Positions 31,490 through 40,100 of a stretch of 64,000 nucleotides of DNA are shown here, piece after piece. Source of the stretch: Chryseobacterium pennae (GTDB lineage: Bacteria > Bacteroidota > Bacteroidia > Flavobacteriales > Weeksellaceae); NCBI RefSeq assembly GCF_003385515.1, contig NZ_QNVT01000015.1:62001-126000 (forward strand), read 5' to 3'. The notes below the pieces were generated by a model that was not told the origin of the DNA, ran no database searches, and saw only the letters and a list, made by a program, of their open reading frames with translations. The first letter of the stretch is position 1, and each line of letters starts with the position of its first letter. Position numbers and translations under genes: made by a program.

Positions 31490-33403
31490 TTATTGTAATA
31501 AAAAGTTAACAATTAATATAATTCCCACAGCTAAAGACATGATAAGAATATACGTCTCTACATTTCCGTTTTGAACACGCTTCATAGCTTTTCCGCTGTC
31601 TTCAGCACCATCACCTACAAAGTTTACAAAACGGTCTAAGATACCCTTATCAAACATCTTTCCTCCGCGTCCTAATCCTTCAACAGTTTTTACAATCAAT
31701 GCGTTGTAAAGTTCGTCAACGTATAATTTCTTAGCAGAAAGCTTTTCCCATCCGGTATAGTTTTCTTCTGCAACAGCCATTTTCTTCTTACTTACATAAG
31801 TATTTCTAACGATAAACCATACCGTAAAGAACATAATCACTGTAGCTGCTAATAAGATCATTTCAGTATTGAAATCTACTCCTGAAAGAGTAGCTTCCAT
31901 CTGGCTGTAGCTTTGTTCCGTAAGAACAGGCTTTAACCATTCCATCAGTTTAGCATAGTGTCCGTGACCGATGAAGTGTGGCAGGTTGATAAAACCTCCA
32001 ACTACAGAAAGAATAGCCAATACGATCAATGGTAATGTCATATTAGACGGGCTTTCATGTAAGTGGTGTTTCTGCTCTTCAGTACCTCTGAACTCTCCGT
32101 GGAAAGTCAGATAGTATAGTCTGAACATATATGTTGCAGTCATTGCCGCTAAAACAAATAAGATTACCCAGTAAACCGGATTTTTAGCGAAAGCTGCTAC
32201 TAAAATTTCGTCTTTAGAGATCATCCCTGATAATAGAGGGAAACCTGAGATGGCTAATGTTCCGATCAGGAAGGTAGCGTGGGTAAGAGGAATATATTTC
32301 TTAAGACCTCCCATGAAACGCATATCCTGCTCGTTGCTCATTGCGTGGATTACAGAACCTGCTCCTAAGAATAATAAAGCTTTAAAGAAAGCGTGTGTCA
32401 TTACGTGGAACATTGCTGTTGTATACGCACCAAGACCTAAAGCGATGAACATAAATCCAAGTTGTGAAACGGTAGAGTATGCCAATACTTTTTTGATGTC
32501 GTTTTGACGTAGTGCGTAGAATCCTGCTAAAGCTGCAGTTAAGAATCCGATTAATAAAATTCCTCCTTGTACAGTTGGTGCTAAAGTAAATAAGAAATTT
32601 GATCTTACTACTAAATAGATACCTGCTGTTACCATCGTTGCTGCGTGAATTAATGCAGAAACAGGAGTAGGTCCGGCCATTGCGTCCGGTAACCATGTAT
32701 ATAATGGAACCTGAGCCGATTTACCGGTAGCACCGATGAATAAACTCGCTGTGATAAAGATGATCACTGTTCCGTCTAATTCAAATTTTGAAGCATTTTC
32801 AGCTACTGAAAGGTAATCTACAGCGTTGGTCTGAGCAGCAATCATAAAGATACCGATCAGTAACGCAAGGTCACCAATTCTGTTCATGATGAAAGCTTTT
32901 CTTGCTGCTTTACCATATTCTTCGTTGGTGTACCAGAACCCGATCAATAAGTAAGAACAAAGACCTACACCTTCCCATCCGATGAATAAGATAAGGTAGT
33001 TGCTTCCCATTACTAAAAGTAACATTGAGAAGATGAAAAGGTTCAGGTAAGTAAAGAACTTATAGAATCCTTTATCATGACTCATATATCCGATAGAGTA
33101 TAAGTGAATCAGTGAACCGATACCCGTGATGATCATAACCATCATTAAAGAAAGCTGATCAATCTGGAATCCAAAATTGATTTGAATCCCATTAACTCTA
33201 AACCATTCAAAAGCTTTTACGATTACAGGCTGGCTTTCAGAATTGAAATTCATGAAAAGACTTACAGCGATACAGAATGATCCGAAAACCATTGCCGTAG
33301 CCAAAGAACCAACCACTATTTTTGGAAGATTTTTTCCGAATAAACCGTTTATAAGAAACCCTAAAAGTGGTAAAAGTACTATTGCATATACTAAATTCTC
33401 CAT
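31490..33403 (-). CDS. nuoL: NADH-quinone oxidoreductase subunit L
   Basis: A 637-residue distal proton-pumping subunit. It has NYLILFIGWEGVGLCSYLLIGFW with the key Glu, KSAQVPLYTWLPDAMAGPTPVSALIH, KKVLAYSTVSQLGFM, and a long C-terminal extension with the lateral-helix region (MAVAEENYTGWEKLSAKKLYVDEL) that runs along the membrane arm. The gene starts 2 bases after nuoK ends and finishes 2 bases before nuoM. Confidence 0.97.
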   Translation of the reverse strand: MENLVYAIVLLPLLGFLINGLFGKNLPKIVVGSLATAMVFGSFCIAVSLFMNFNSESQPVIVKAFEWFRVNGIQINFGFQIDQLSLMMVMIITGIGSLIHLYSIGYMSHDKGFYKFFTYLNLFIFSMLLLVMGSNYLILFIGWEGVGLCSYLLIGFWYTNEEYGKAARKAFIMNRIGDLALLIGIFMIAAQTNAVDYLSVAENASKFELDGTVIIFITASLFIGATGKSAQVPLYTWLPDAMAGPTPVSALIHAATMVTAGIYLVVRSNFLFTLAPTVQGGILLIGFLTAALAGFYALRQNDIKKVLAYSTVSQLGFMFIALGLGAYTTAMFHVMTHAFFKALLFLGAGSVIHAMSNEQDMRFMGGLKKYIPLTHATFLIGTLAISGFPLLSGMISKDEILVAAFAKNPVYWVILFVLAAMTATYMFRLYYLTFHGEFRGTEEQKHHLHESPSNMTLPLIVLAILSVVGGFINLPHFIGHGHYAKLMEWLKPVLTEQSYSQMEATLSGVDFNTEMILLAATVIMFFTVWFIVRNTYVSKKKMAVAEENYTGWEKLSAKKLYVDELYNALIVKTVEGLGRGGKMFDKGILDRFVNFVGDGAEDSGKAMKRVQNGNVETYILIMSLAVGIILIVNFLLQ

Positions 33404-33405
33404 TC

Positions 33406-33735
33406 TTATCCTCTTAATTTATTAAATATACTAACATCTACAGAACGGGTATTTCTATACAGCATAGCAATAATTGCCAGACCTACCGCTACTTCAGCAG
33501 CTGCAACCACCATAATGAAGAACACTAAAAGCTGTCCGTCTCCATTCCCTTTGTATGCTGAAAAAGCAGCCAATAAAAGGTTTACAGAGTTAAGCATAAG
33601 CTCTACACAGCCTAGAATCACAATAGCATTTTTTCTCAGCAAAACTCCCATTACTCCTAAGCAGAACAATACTGAACAAAGGATAATGAAGTAATTCAAA
33701 GGGATGCTTTGTATAAAAGTATTTACTTCTCCCAT
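33406..33735 (-). CDS. nuoK: NADH-quinone oxidoreductase subunit K
   Basis: A 109-residue, three-helix subunit of the Complex I membrane arm. The two conserved glutamates are in AIVILGCVELMLNSVNLLL and VVAAAEVAVGLAI, both needed for proton transfer in the family. Normal length. It lies 4 bases after nuoJ and 2 bases before nuoL. Confidence 0.96.
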   Translation of the reverse strand: MGEVNTFIQSIPLNYFIILCSVLFCLGVMGVLLRKNAIVILGCVELMLNSVNLLLAAFSAYKGNGDGQLLVFFIMVVAAAEVAVGLAIIAMLYRNTRSVDVSIFNKLRG

Positions 33736-33739
33736 AATT

Positions 33740-34237
33740 TTATAAATCTTTTTTACCGATTAATACCGCGCCTACAATACCTGCTAAAATCAGGATAGAA
33801 GCAAGCTCAAACGGTAAAACATATTCATTAAATAAAAGTCTACCCAGATTTTTAGTAAGACCAACACCTCTGTCTACATTCTCTACTACAATTTGGTTTT
33901 GCTGAACTCCTCTGAATACTCCTAAAACTCCAACTAAAAGAAGACCTGCAGTAAAAACTCCAATAAATTTTAAAGTATTACCCTTCTTACTTTCGTCTGC
34001 TTTATTAAGGTTAAGCATCATTAAGATGTAAAGGAAGAGTACCATGATGGCACCTGCGTACACTATAATCTGGATAATTGCAAGGAACTGAGCATTCAGA
34101 AGAATGTACATTCCGGCAATTGAAAACATCGTAACAATTAATGACAAAATAGCATATAAAGGATTCTTCGCAAACACGAAGTACACTGCACTTGACACTG
34201 CTAAAAACGCCACCAAGAAAAATAAAAACTGATCCAT
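33740..34237 (-). CDS. nuoJ: NADH-quinone oxidoreductase subunit J
   Basis: A 165-residue, five-helix subunit. FLAIIQIIVYAGAIMVLFLYILMML is the conserved third helix (pi-bulge region, YAGAIMVLF) that links quinone reduction to proton pumping. Its ATG overlaps the nuoI stop by one base (TAATG), indicating coupled translation. Confidence 0.96.
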   Translation of the reverse strand: MDQFLFFLVAFLAVSSAVYFVFAKNPLYAILSLIVTMFSIAGMYILLNAQFLAIIQIIVYAGAIMVLFLYILMMLNLNKADESKKGNTLKFIGVFTAGLLLVGVLGVFRGVQQNQIVVENVDRGVGLTKNLGRLLFNEYVLPFELASILILAGIVGAVLIGKKDL

Positions 34238-34794
34238 TATTTTACCGCATTTTTTTGTTTCTCGGATTGTCTTGTTGTGATGTCAATCCTTTCGTTTATT
34301 TTTTCAACTAATTTATCTTTTCCATAAATGAAAGAACCTCTGTTGGTTTCCACATCTACTAATCTGTCTGTAAGATAGATTGCAGATTTAGGACAAGCCT
34401 CTTCACACATACCGCAGAAAATACATCTTAGCATATTGATTTCATATACTGAAGCATATTTTTCTTCTCTGTAAAGGCCTTTTTCCTCTTTAGTTCTTTC
34501 AGCAGCAGTCATCGTAATGGCTTCTGCAGGACAAGCTACCGCACAAAGTCCGCAAGCTGTACATCTTTCTCTGCCTTCCTCGTCTCTTTTCAAAACGTGC
34601 TGACCCCTCCAGATGGTAGTTCTTGGCTTCTGTACTTCCGGATACGAATATACTGCGGGAGCACCCTTTATCACGGTTCTTACAGCATGCTTAAATGTAA
34701 TCCCCATCCCTGTGAAGATCGCAGGCAGGTAGATTTTTTCAGCAAGGGTCATTTCTTTATTGGAAACAACTTTTGATCTGTTTGTAAGTTTCAT
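34237..34794 (-). CDS. nuoI: NADH-quinone oxidoreductase subunit I
   Basis: A 185-residue peripheral subunit with two [4Fe-4S] motifs, CTACGLCAVACPAEAI and CIFCGMCEEACPKSAI, which carry clusters N6a and N6b on the way to quinone. The N terminus contains the amphipathic GMGITFKHAVRTV stretch that docks to the membrane arm. The gene is preceded by a heptanucleotide-period spacer of 152 bases and followed by nuoJ with a TAATG overlap. Confidence 0.97.
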   Translation of the reverse strand: MKLTNRSKVVSNKEMTLAEKIYLPAIFTGMGITFKHAVRTVIKGAPAVYSYPEVQKPRTTIWRGQHVLKRDEEGRERCTACGLCAVACPAEAITMTAAERTKEEKGLYREEKYASVYEINMLRCIFCGMCEEACPKSAIYLTDRLVDVETNRGSFIYGKDKLVEKINERIDITTRQSEKQKNAVK

Positions 34795-34800
34795 TTAATT

Positions 34801-34856
34801 ATAGATATTAGATGTTAGACACCAGATTTTAGACTAATCTTGTCTGCTATCTTAAT
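34801..34856. repeat. Heptanucleotide-period spacer, nuoH-nuoI
   Basis: Five in-register 7-mers from 34801 to 34835 (ATAGATA, TTAGATG, TTAGACA, CCAGATT, TTAGACT; consensus TTAGAYN). They are followed by AATCTTG, TCTGCTA and TCTTAAT, which read as partial reverse complements of the first units. The remainder of the gap to 34946 shows no clear period. Confidence 0.7.
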
Positions 34857-34946
34857 TATTTAATATTGATGATTGAATATGATACGCTAAAGATAAAACT
34901 TTGATTTCATTATCAAATTTTCAAATCAGCTCATTTTCAAAATTTC

Positions 34947-36011
34947 TTAGTTTGCAAATGCTAAAATTACAGCTCCTGTAATTAATAGGTTTACCAATGC
35001 CATTGGGATTAATGTTTTCCATCCTAAGTGCATTAACTGGTCATATCTGAATCTTGGAAGTGTCCATCTGATCCACATAAAGATCAGAATTCCGATTACT
35101 GTTTTCGTTAAGAATGCTACGATACTTAAGATTCCTGCAACGTTTTCTCCCCAGTTCTGAGTTACCCATTCAATACCAGGATAGTTGTAACCTCCGAAGA
35201 AAAGAACAACCATGAAAGCATTAGAGATAAACATGTTCACATATTCCCCGAACATATATAAACCTAACTTCATGGAAGAGTATTCTGTAGAGTATCCTGT
35301 TACCAGTTCAGATTCACACTCAGGTAAATCGAATGGGTGTCTGTTGGTTTCAGCTAAAGCCGCGACAAAGAATACAAGGAAAGCAATTGGCTGGTAGAAA
35401 ATGTTCCAGTTCATACCGGAAACCCAAGGAATAACTCCCCATAATTTTCCAGTAGTCTGGCTTTCTGTGATTTCTTTTAAGTCTAAGCTTCCTGCCATCA
35501 TAATAATAGAAAGAAGCGCTAATCCCATTGCTAATTCATAAGAAATCATCTGAGAAGAAGCACGGATAGCACCTAGTAATGAATATTTGTTGTTCGAAGC
35601 CCAACCTCCGATCATAATTCCGTAAACCCCGATGGAAGCCATTCCGATGATGAAAAGTACACCAACATCAATATTAGCTACCTGAAGGTCAAAAGAAGTA
35701 CCTGCAATATTTAAACTTTTACCCCAAGGAATAACTGCTCCTGTGATTAATGAAATAAACATTACTAAAGCCGGTCCCAATACGAAAAGGAATTTTTCAG
35801 CATTGGCAGGTGTAAAGTCTTCCTTGAAGAAGAATTTTCCACCGTCAGCAAGAGGTTGCAGTAATCCGAAAGGTCCAGCTCTGTTAGGACCAATTCTATC
35901 CTGCATGATAGAGGCAACTTTTCTTTCTGCCCAAGTAGAGTAGGCTGCAATCGTCAACGATAGCAGGAAAAGCGCTAGTACAAGTATAAGTTTAAATGTA
36001 AGTAAATCCAT
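34947..36011 (-). CDS. nuoH: NADH-quinone oxidoreductase subunit H
   Basis: A 354-residue membrane subunit that forms the quinone-entry chamber. Recognisable blocks are AERKVASIMQDRIGPNRAG, PFGLLQPLADGGKFFFKED, RASSQMISYELAMG, LAETNRHPFDLPE and ESELVTGYSTEYSSMKLG. Length and motifs are normal. It is flanked on both sides by heptanucleotide-period spacers. Confidence 0.97.
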   Translation of the reverse strand: MDLLTFKLILVLALFLLSLTIAAYSTWAERKVASIMQDRIGPNRAGPFGLLQPLADGGKFFFKEDFTPANAEKFLFVLGPALVMFISLITGAVIPWGKSLNIAGTSFDLQVANIDVGVLFIIGMASIGVYGIMIGGWASNNKYSLLGAIRASSQMISYELAMGLALLSIIMMAGSLDLKEITESQTTGKLWGVIPWVSGMNWNIFYQPIAFLVFFVAALAETNRHPFDLPECESELVTGYSTEYSSMKLGLYMFGEYVNMFISNAFMVVLFFGGYNYPGIEWVTQNWGENVAGILSIVAFLTKTVIGILIFMWIRWTLPRFRYDQLMHLGWKTLIPMALVNLLITGAVILAFAN

Positions 36012-36020
36012 TTTTGTTTT

Positions 36021-36097
36021 AAAGATTTTTAGATGTGAGATGTCAGATACTAGATATGAGGTTGAGTCTGATGTCTTGTGTCTGAAATCTAATTGTC
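36021..36097. repeat. Heptanucleotide-period spacer, nuoG-nuoH, with complementary halves
   Basis: Eleven in-register 7-mers. The first half ends each unit in AGAT (TTTAGAT, GTGAGAT, GTCAGAT, ACTAGAT). The second half ends in TCT (TGAGTCT, GATGTCT, TGTGTCT, GAAATCT). AGAT and ATCT are reverse complements, so the transcript could fold into a long imperfect hairpin while keeping the 7-base period. Confidence 0.78.
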
Positions 36098-36107
36098 TTT
36101 ATTAAAA

Positions 36108-37106
36108 TTATTTTTCGTCTTTTTCACTGATTTCCTTAGCACCAGGATTATCAATCATTATCAATTCGTCTTTTGGCTTCTGGTAATGATTCAATGAAAT
36201 TACAGAGTGTCTGTCGATATGTCTAGGACCTTCAATATTCCAGTCTGATAATGCTTTTCTTTCGAAACGACATGTATCGCAGATGAATTCTTCAACTTCA
36301 CCCCACTGGTCTTTTCTTGCAGTAACTCTTACGATTTCGTCACCTTTCATCCAAACTACAGTTTTTCCTGAACATTTATCACATTTACAAGAAGCGTTCA
36401 TTGGTTTTGTAAACCATACTCTGCTGGCAAAACGTGAAGTTCTGTCTGTTAATGCTCCTACAGGACAAACGTCGATAACGTTTCCGATGAAGTCATTATC
36501 TAAAGCTTTATTTAAATAGGTGGAAATTTCAGCATGATCTCCTCTGAAAAGAATACCGTGCTCTCTTTCACCTGTTAATTGGTTGGCAGCTAATACACAT
36601 CTTGCACAAAGAATACAACGGTTCATGTTCAATTTGATGTTCGGGCCAAGATCATCAGCTTCGTAAGTATTTCTTTCGAATTCTGTTCTGGTCTCAAGGT
36701 TTCCGTGTTCATATCCAAGATCCTGAAGATGACATTCCCCAGCCTGATCACAAACAGGGCAGTCCAGCGGGTGATTGACCAATAAGAATTCGGTAACCGC
36801 TTTTCTTCCTTCCTGAGCTTTCTCAGAAGTAAGGTTTTTAACTTCCATACCGTCCATTACATTTGTTCTGCAGCTTGCTACCAACTTCGGCATAGGACGC
36901 GGATCTGCTTCAGATCCTTTAGAAACTTCTACAAGACAGGTTCTACATCTTCCTCCACTGGTTTCTAATTTGCTGTAGTAACACATAGCAGGGGGTACAG
37001 ATTTACCACCGATTTGTCTTGCAGCTTCCAAAATAGAAGTACCAGGCAAAACTTCAGCAGTATGTCCGTCTATCGTTATTTTGAATTTTTTAACTTCTTC
37101 GCTCAT
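36108..37106 (-). CDS. nuoG: NADH-quinone oxidoreductase subunit G, short form
   Basis: A 332-residue protein, about a third of E. coli NuoG. The [2Fe-2S] ligands are Cys42, Cys54, Cys57 and Cys79. The His-Cys cluster block is NHPLDCPVCDQAGEC, and the next [4Fe-4S] is CILCARC...DVCPVGAL. A final CKCDKC...ICDTC stretch resembles the start of the molybdopterin-oxidoreductase Fe4S4 domain. The large inactive molybdopterin domain of other NuoG proteins is absent: the protein stops just after this. The electron path to NuoI is retained. The short form may be normal in flavobacteria; I cannot check. It lies 41 bases after the outer-membrane-like gene. Confidence 0.93.
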   Translation of the reverse strand: MSEEVKKFKITIDGHTAEVLPGTSILEAARQIGGKSVPPAMCYYSKLETSGGRCRTCLVEVSKGSEADPRPMPKLVASCRTNVMDGMEVKNLTSEKAQEGRKAVTEFLLVNHPLDCPVCDQAGECHLQDLGYEHGNLETRTEFERNTYEADDLGPNIKLNMNRCILCARCVLAANQLTGEREHGILFRGDHAEISTYLNKALDNDFIGNVIDVCPVGALTDRTSRFASRVWFTKPMNASCKCDKCSGKTVVWMKGDEIVRVTARKDQWGEVEEFICDTCRFERKALSDWNIEGPRHIDRHSVISLNHYQKPKDELIMIDNPGAKEISEKDEK

Positions 37107-37110
37107 ATCG

Positions 37111-37145
37111 TATGCTTTAAGCTTTATGCATTAAGCAATAGGCTT
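37111..37145. repeat. Heptanucleotide-period spacer before nuoG
   Basis: Five consecutive 7-mers fill the whole 41-base gap: TATGCTT, TAAGCTT, TATGCAT, TAAGCAA and TAGGCTT; consensus TANGCTT. Confidence 0.75.
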
Positions 37146-37147
37146 TG

Positions 37148-38020
37148 TTATTTATATTTCTTAGTATTAAATGTATATCCAATTCCCCCCATGATTTGTC
37201 CGAAAACAAAATCCTGCTGAGCTTTGTCTGGTTTGTTATTCAATGTGGTTTTGATATCCCACATATTGATGTAACCTGCTTTTCCTTCTAATCTTACCAT
37301 TACATGGTCCCAAAGTACTAAGTTAAGACTGGCTCTTACATCGGTTCCCATACCTGCAACGTGGAAACGGTCACTTCTTTCGTTTCCGAAAAGCTTTACA
37401 TTACTCTTTGGGAACATAAATCCGATACCGGCACCATAAGACCAGACTAAATCAACATTTTTCTTATTGATAAGGCTTTTATACTTTTCAAGACCTAAGT
37501 TTTCATAGTTAAGTCCGTCTGTATGTTCAAAAGTAAGGAACTTCTCATCTGCAAGGTTCACTTGCCCGTTCTGTACCATGGCTGCATATTCAGGATCTGA
37601 AATATGTCCTTTAAAGTTAACGGTTTGATCCTGGTCCATCACATATTTCATGTGGTCAATTCCTAAAACAAGCGCTAAATTATCTTTAATAAAATATCCT
37701 ATTCTGAAATTATACTGCGTTACAGTAAACCAACTTGGATCAAAATAGACAATTCCGAATTTGGTAGGTCTATCCTGAGCCGTTACATTATTCAGCTGAA
37801 AATCATATCCATTTCCTTTAAAACGGATATCCGAATTACTGAACGCTGCTCTGTTCCACCCATAAAAAGCGAACATCTGACCTTTTTTGCTTAAAGGTTC
37901 CGGTTTCTTGGAAACAGGAGTTTTAAACAGGTCTGCATTATTTTCTACTAGTAAAGAATCTTTTTTCTGTCCGAAAACAAAACTCGACATCATTAAGCCG
38001 ACAACCAATAACTTTTTCAT
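37148..38020 (-). CDS. Outer-membrane-like protein encoded inside the nuo operon
   Basis: A 290-residue protein with a signal peptide (MKKLLVVGLMMSSFVFG, cleavage near FGQKKD). The mature part is a beta-strand-rich sequence (GQMFAFYGWNRAAFSNSDI, FRIGYFIKDNLALVLGIDHMKYVM, HVMVRLEGKAGYINMW) ending in IMGGIGYTFNTKKYK, as expected of a small outer-membrane barrel. It starts 5 bases after nuoF and ends 41 bases before nuoG, so it must be on the nuo transcript. It is not a Complex I subunit by sequence. Its family and role are unknown to me. Confidence 0.8.
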   Translation of the reverse strand: MKKLLVVGLMMSSFVFGQKKDSLLVENNADLFKTPVSKKPEPLSKKGQMFAFYGWNRAAFSNSDIRFKGNGYDFQLNNVTAQDRPTKFGIVYFDPSWFTVTQYNFRIGYFIKDNLALVLGIDHMKYVMDQDQTVNFKGHISDPEYAAMVQNGQVNLADEKFLTFEHTDGLNYENLGLEKYKSLINKKNVDLVWSYGAGIGFMFPKSNVKLFGNERSDRFHVAGMGTDVRASLNLVLWDHVMVRLEGKAGYINMWDIKTTLNNKPDKAQQDFVFGQIMGGIGYTFNTKKYK

Positions 38021-38025
38021 TTTAC

Positions 38026-39384
38026 CTATGCATTCTTTTCAACAGCCGGGATTGGATCTGCATAATGTGCTAATCCATAGTTTTGAGTCTGAGATAACTC
38101 AGGGTTTTTCACGTGCCACTCAAATTCATCTCTGAAGTGACGGATTGCTGCTGCAACAGGCCAAGCCGCTGCATCTCCCAATGGACAAATCGTATTTCCT
38201 TCGATTTTTCTCTGGATATCCCAAAGTAGATCGATATCTTCCATTTTTCCTTCTCCTTTTTCAATCTTCTTTAAGATTTTATGCATCCATCCTGTTCCTT
38301 CACGGCAAGGTGTACATTGTCCACAGCTTTCATGGTGATAAAATCTTGCTAAAGTCATTGTGTGATCCACAATACACTGGTCTTCATCTAAAACGATGAA
38401 ACCTCCTGAACCCATCATTGTTCCGGTAGCAAAACCACCATCAGCTAATGATTCATAGTTCATATATCTTGGCTCTCCATTCACTGTTCTCAGCAATAGA
38501 TTAGCAGGAACAATCGGAACAGAACTTCCTCCAGGAATACAAGCCTTTAATCTTTTTCCGTCTTTAATACCACCACAGTATTCATCAGAGTAGATGAATT
38601 CTTCTACAGTAATGGTCATATCAATTTCGTATACTCCCGGTTTGTTGATGTTTCCACAAGCAGAAATCAATTTCGTACCTGTAGATCTACCTACACCAAT
38701 TTTAGCATACTCAGCACCTGTAATATCAATGATTGGAACGATTGCTGCAATAGATTCAACGTTGTTTACTACCGTTGGTCTTTCCCAAAGACCTTTTACA
38801 GCCGGGAATGGTGGTTTTAATCTTGGGTTACCTCTTTTTCCTTCAAGAGATTCCAGCAATGCAGTTTCTTCACCGCAAATATAGGCTCCGCCTCCTCTCT
38901 GTACATAGATTTCAAGATCGAAACCGGTTCCTAAAATATTTTTACCTAAAAATCCTGCTGCTTTAGCTTCTTCAATTGCTTCTTCTAAAATATCAGGAAT
39001 CCATGAATATTCTCCACGGATGTAGATATAAGAAACATTTGAACCTAAACAGAAAGATGAAATCAGCATTCCTTCGATCAATAGGTGAGGAAGGAACTCC
39101 ATTAGATATCTATCTTTGAATGTTCCAGGTTCAGATTCATCTGCATTGACAACAAGGTGTCTTGGAACGCCTTCCGGTTTTGCCAAAAAGCTCCATTTCA
39201 TCCCTGTTGGGAATCCAGCTCCACCACGTCCTCTTAGTCCTGAAGCTTTTACTTCTTCAAGAATTTCATCAGGAGTCATTTTCAAGGCTTTCTCTGCCGC
39301 TGTGTAACCTCCCTGTTTACGGTATGTTTCAAAGTAGCGAATACCTTCTATATGTGCGTCTTTAAGTAAAAGTTTTTTACTCAT
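38026..39384 (-). CDS. nuoF: NADH-quinone oxidoreductase subunit F
   Basis: A 452-residue NADH-binding, FMN-carrying subunit. The nucleotide-binding loops are GLRGRGGAGFPTGMKW and YIYIRGEY, with RGGGAYICGEETALLESLEGK following. The N3 [4Fe-4S] ligands are in ESCGQCTPCREGTGW and NTICPLGDAA. It accepts hydride from NADH and passes electrons to NuoG. Normal length. nuoE precedes it across a heptameric spacer. Confidence 0.97.
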   Translation of the reverse strand: MSKKLLLKDAHIEGIRYFETYRKQGGYTAAEKALKMTPDEILEEVKASGLRGRGGAGFPTGMKWSFLAKPEGVPRHLVVNADESEPGTFKDRYLMEFLPHLLIEGMLISSFCLGSNVSYIYIRGEYSWIPDILEEAIEEAKAAGFLGKNILGTGFDLEIYVQRGGGAYICGEETALLESLEGKRGNPRLKPPFPAVKGLWERPTVVNNVESIAAIVPIIDITGAEYAKIGVGRSTGTKLISACGNINKPGVYEIDMTITVEEFIYSDEYCGGIKDGKRLKACIPGGSSVPIVPANLLLRTVNGEPRYMNYESLADGGFATGTMMGSGGFIVLDEDQCIVDHTMTLARFYHHESCGQCTPCREGTGWMHKILKKIEKGEGKMEDIDLLWDIQRKIEGNTICPLGDAAAWPVAAAIRHFRDEFEWHVKNPELSQTQNYGLAHYADPIPAVEKNA

Positions 39385-39390
39385 TGTTTA

Positions 39391-39439
39391 TTATGCTTTT
39401 AGCGTTCAGCTATTGGCTCGTGGCTTTTAGCTTATGGCT
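39391..39439. repeat. Heptanucleotide-period spacer, nuoE-nuoF
   Basis: Seven consecutive in-register 7-mers, all with GC at positions 5-6: TTATGCT, TTTAGCG, TTCAGCT, ATTGGCT, CGTGGCT, TTTAGCT and TATGGCT (consensus NTTNGCT). The nuoC-nuoD spacer shares this consensus. Confidence 0.8.
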
Positions 39440-39462
39440 ATTTTTAATGTGTTAAAATTTAT

Positions 39463-39972
39463 TTAGTCTAAAGCAAGTTGTCCCTGTCTGCAAAGATCAA
39501 GGATTTCGTCTACTTTTTCTATCGTTAAATTTTCATGAAAGAACTTTCCAAGCTGTAGCATTGGTGCATATCCGCATGCTCCAAGACATTCAGCAGGCTT
39601 TAAGGTAAACATACCGTCTTCAGTAGTTTCTCCGTCTTTAATGTTCAGTTTCGTTCTGATATGGTCAAGGATTTTTTCGCTTCCACAAACCATACAAGGT
39701 CCGGTTCTGCAAACCTCTAAAACATATTTACCTACCGGCTTCATGTTAAACATGGTATAGAAAGTAGCCACTTCATATACTTCGATCGGTTTGATACTTA
39801 ATAGTCCGGCAACATAATCCATCACAGGAACATCTAACCATCCTCCGAATTCTTTCTGTGCCAAGTGAAGTACAGGAAGAAGAGCAGATTTCTGTCTTCC
39901 TTCAGGATATCTTGCGATAATTTTGTGTACCTGTGCTAAACTTTCCGGTTTAAAAGCTATTGTTTCGCTCAT
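39463..39972 (-). CDS. nuoE: NADH-quinone oxidoreductase subunit E
   Basis: A 169-residue thioredoxin-like [2Fe-2S] subunit (cluster N1a). The ligands are in CRTGPCMVCGSE and AECLGACGYAPM. The N-terminal helical region (HKIIARYPEGRQKSALLPVLHLAQ) is the usual contact to NuoF. Normal length. It lies between two periodic spacers. Confidence 0.96.
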   Translation of the reverse strand: MSETIAFKPESLAQVHKIIARYPEGRQKSALLPVLHLAQKEFGGWLDVPVMDYVAGLLSIKPIEVYEVATFYTMFNMKPVGKYVLEVCRTGPCMVCGSEKILDHIRTKLNIKDGETTEDGMFTLKPAECLGACGYAPMLQLGKFFHENLTIEKVDEILDLCRQGQLALD

Positions 39973-39980
39973 TTTTTATC

Positions 39981-40015
39981 TAAGATTAAAGAGTAAAGAA
40001 CAAAGAAAGAAGATT
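39981..40015. repeat. Heptanucleotide-period array, nuoD-nuoE spacer
   Basis: Five in-register 7-mers: TAAGATT, AAAGAGT, AAAGAAC, AAAGAAA and GAAGATT; consensus RAAGANN. The array sits next to the nuoE start; the centre of the spacer is not periodic. Confidence 0.7.
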
Positions 40016-40061
40016 CCTAAAGTCCGTTATTCTAAATTCGTTTTATATTGGGTGAAGAAAG

Positions 40062-40091
40062 TCTATTATCTTTTCTTCTATTATCTTTTAG
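40062..40091. repeat. 15-base tandem repeat, nuoD-nuoE spacer
   Basis: TCTATTATCTTTTCT at 40062-40076 is followed directly by TCTATTATCTTTTAG at 40077-40091. It is the recent-looking end of the same spacer that carries the heptamers. Confidence 0.7.
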
Positions 40092-40100
40092 TCTAATGTA

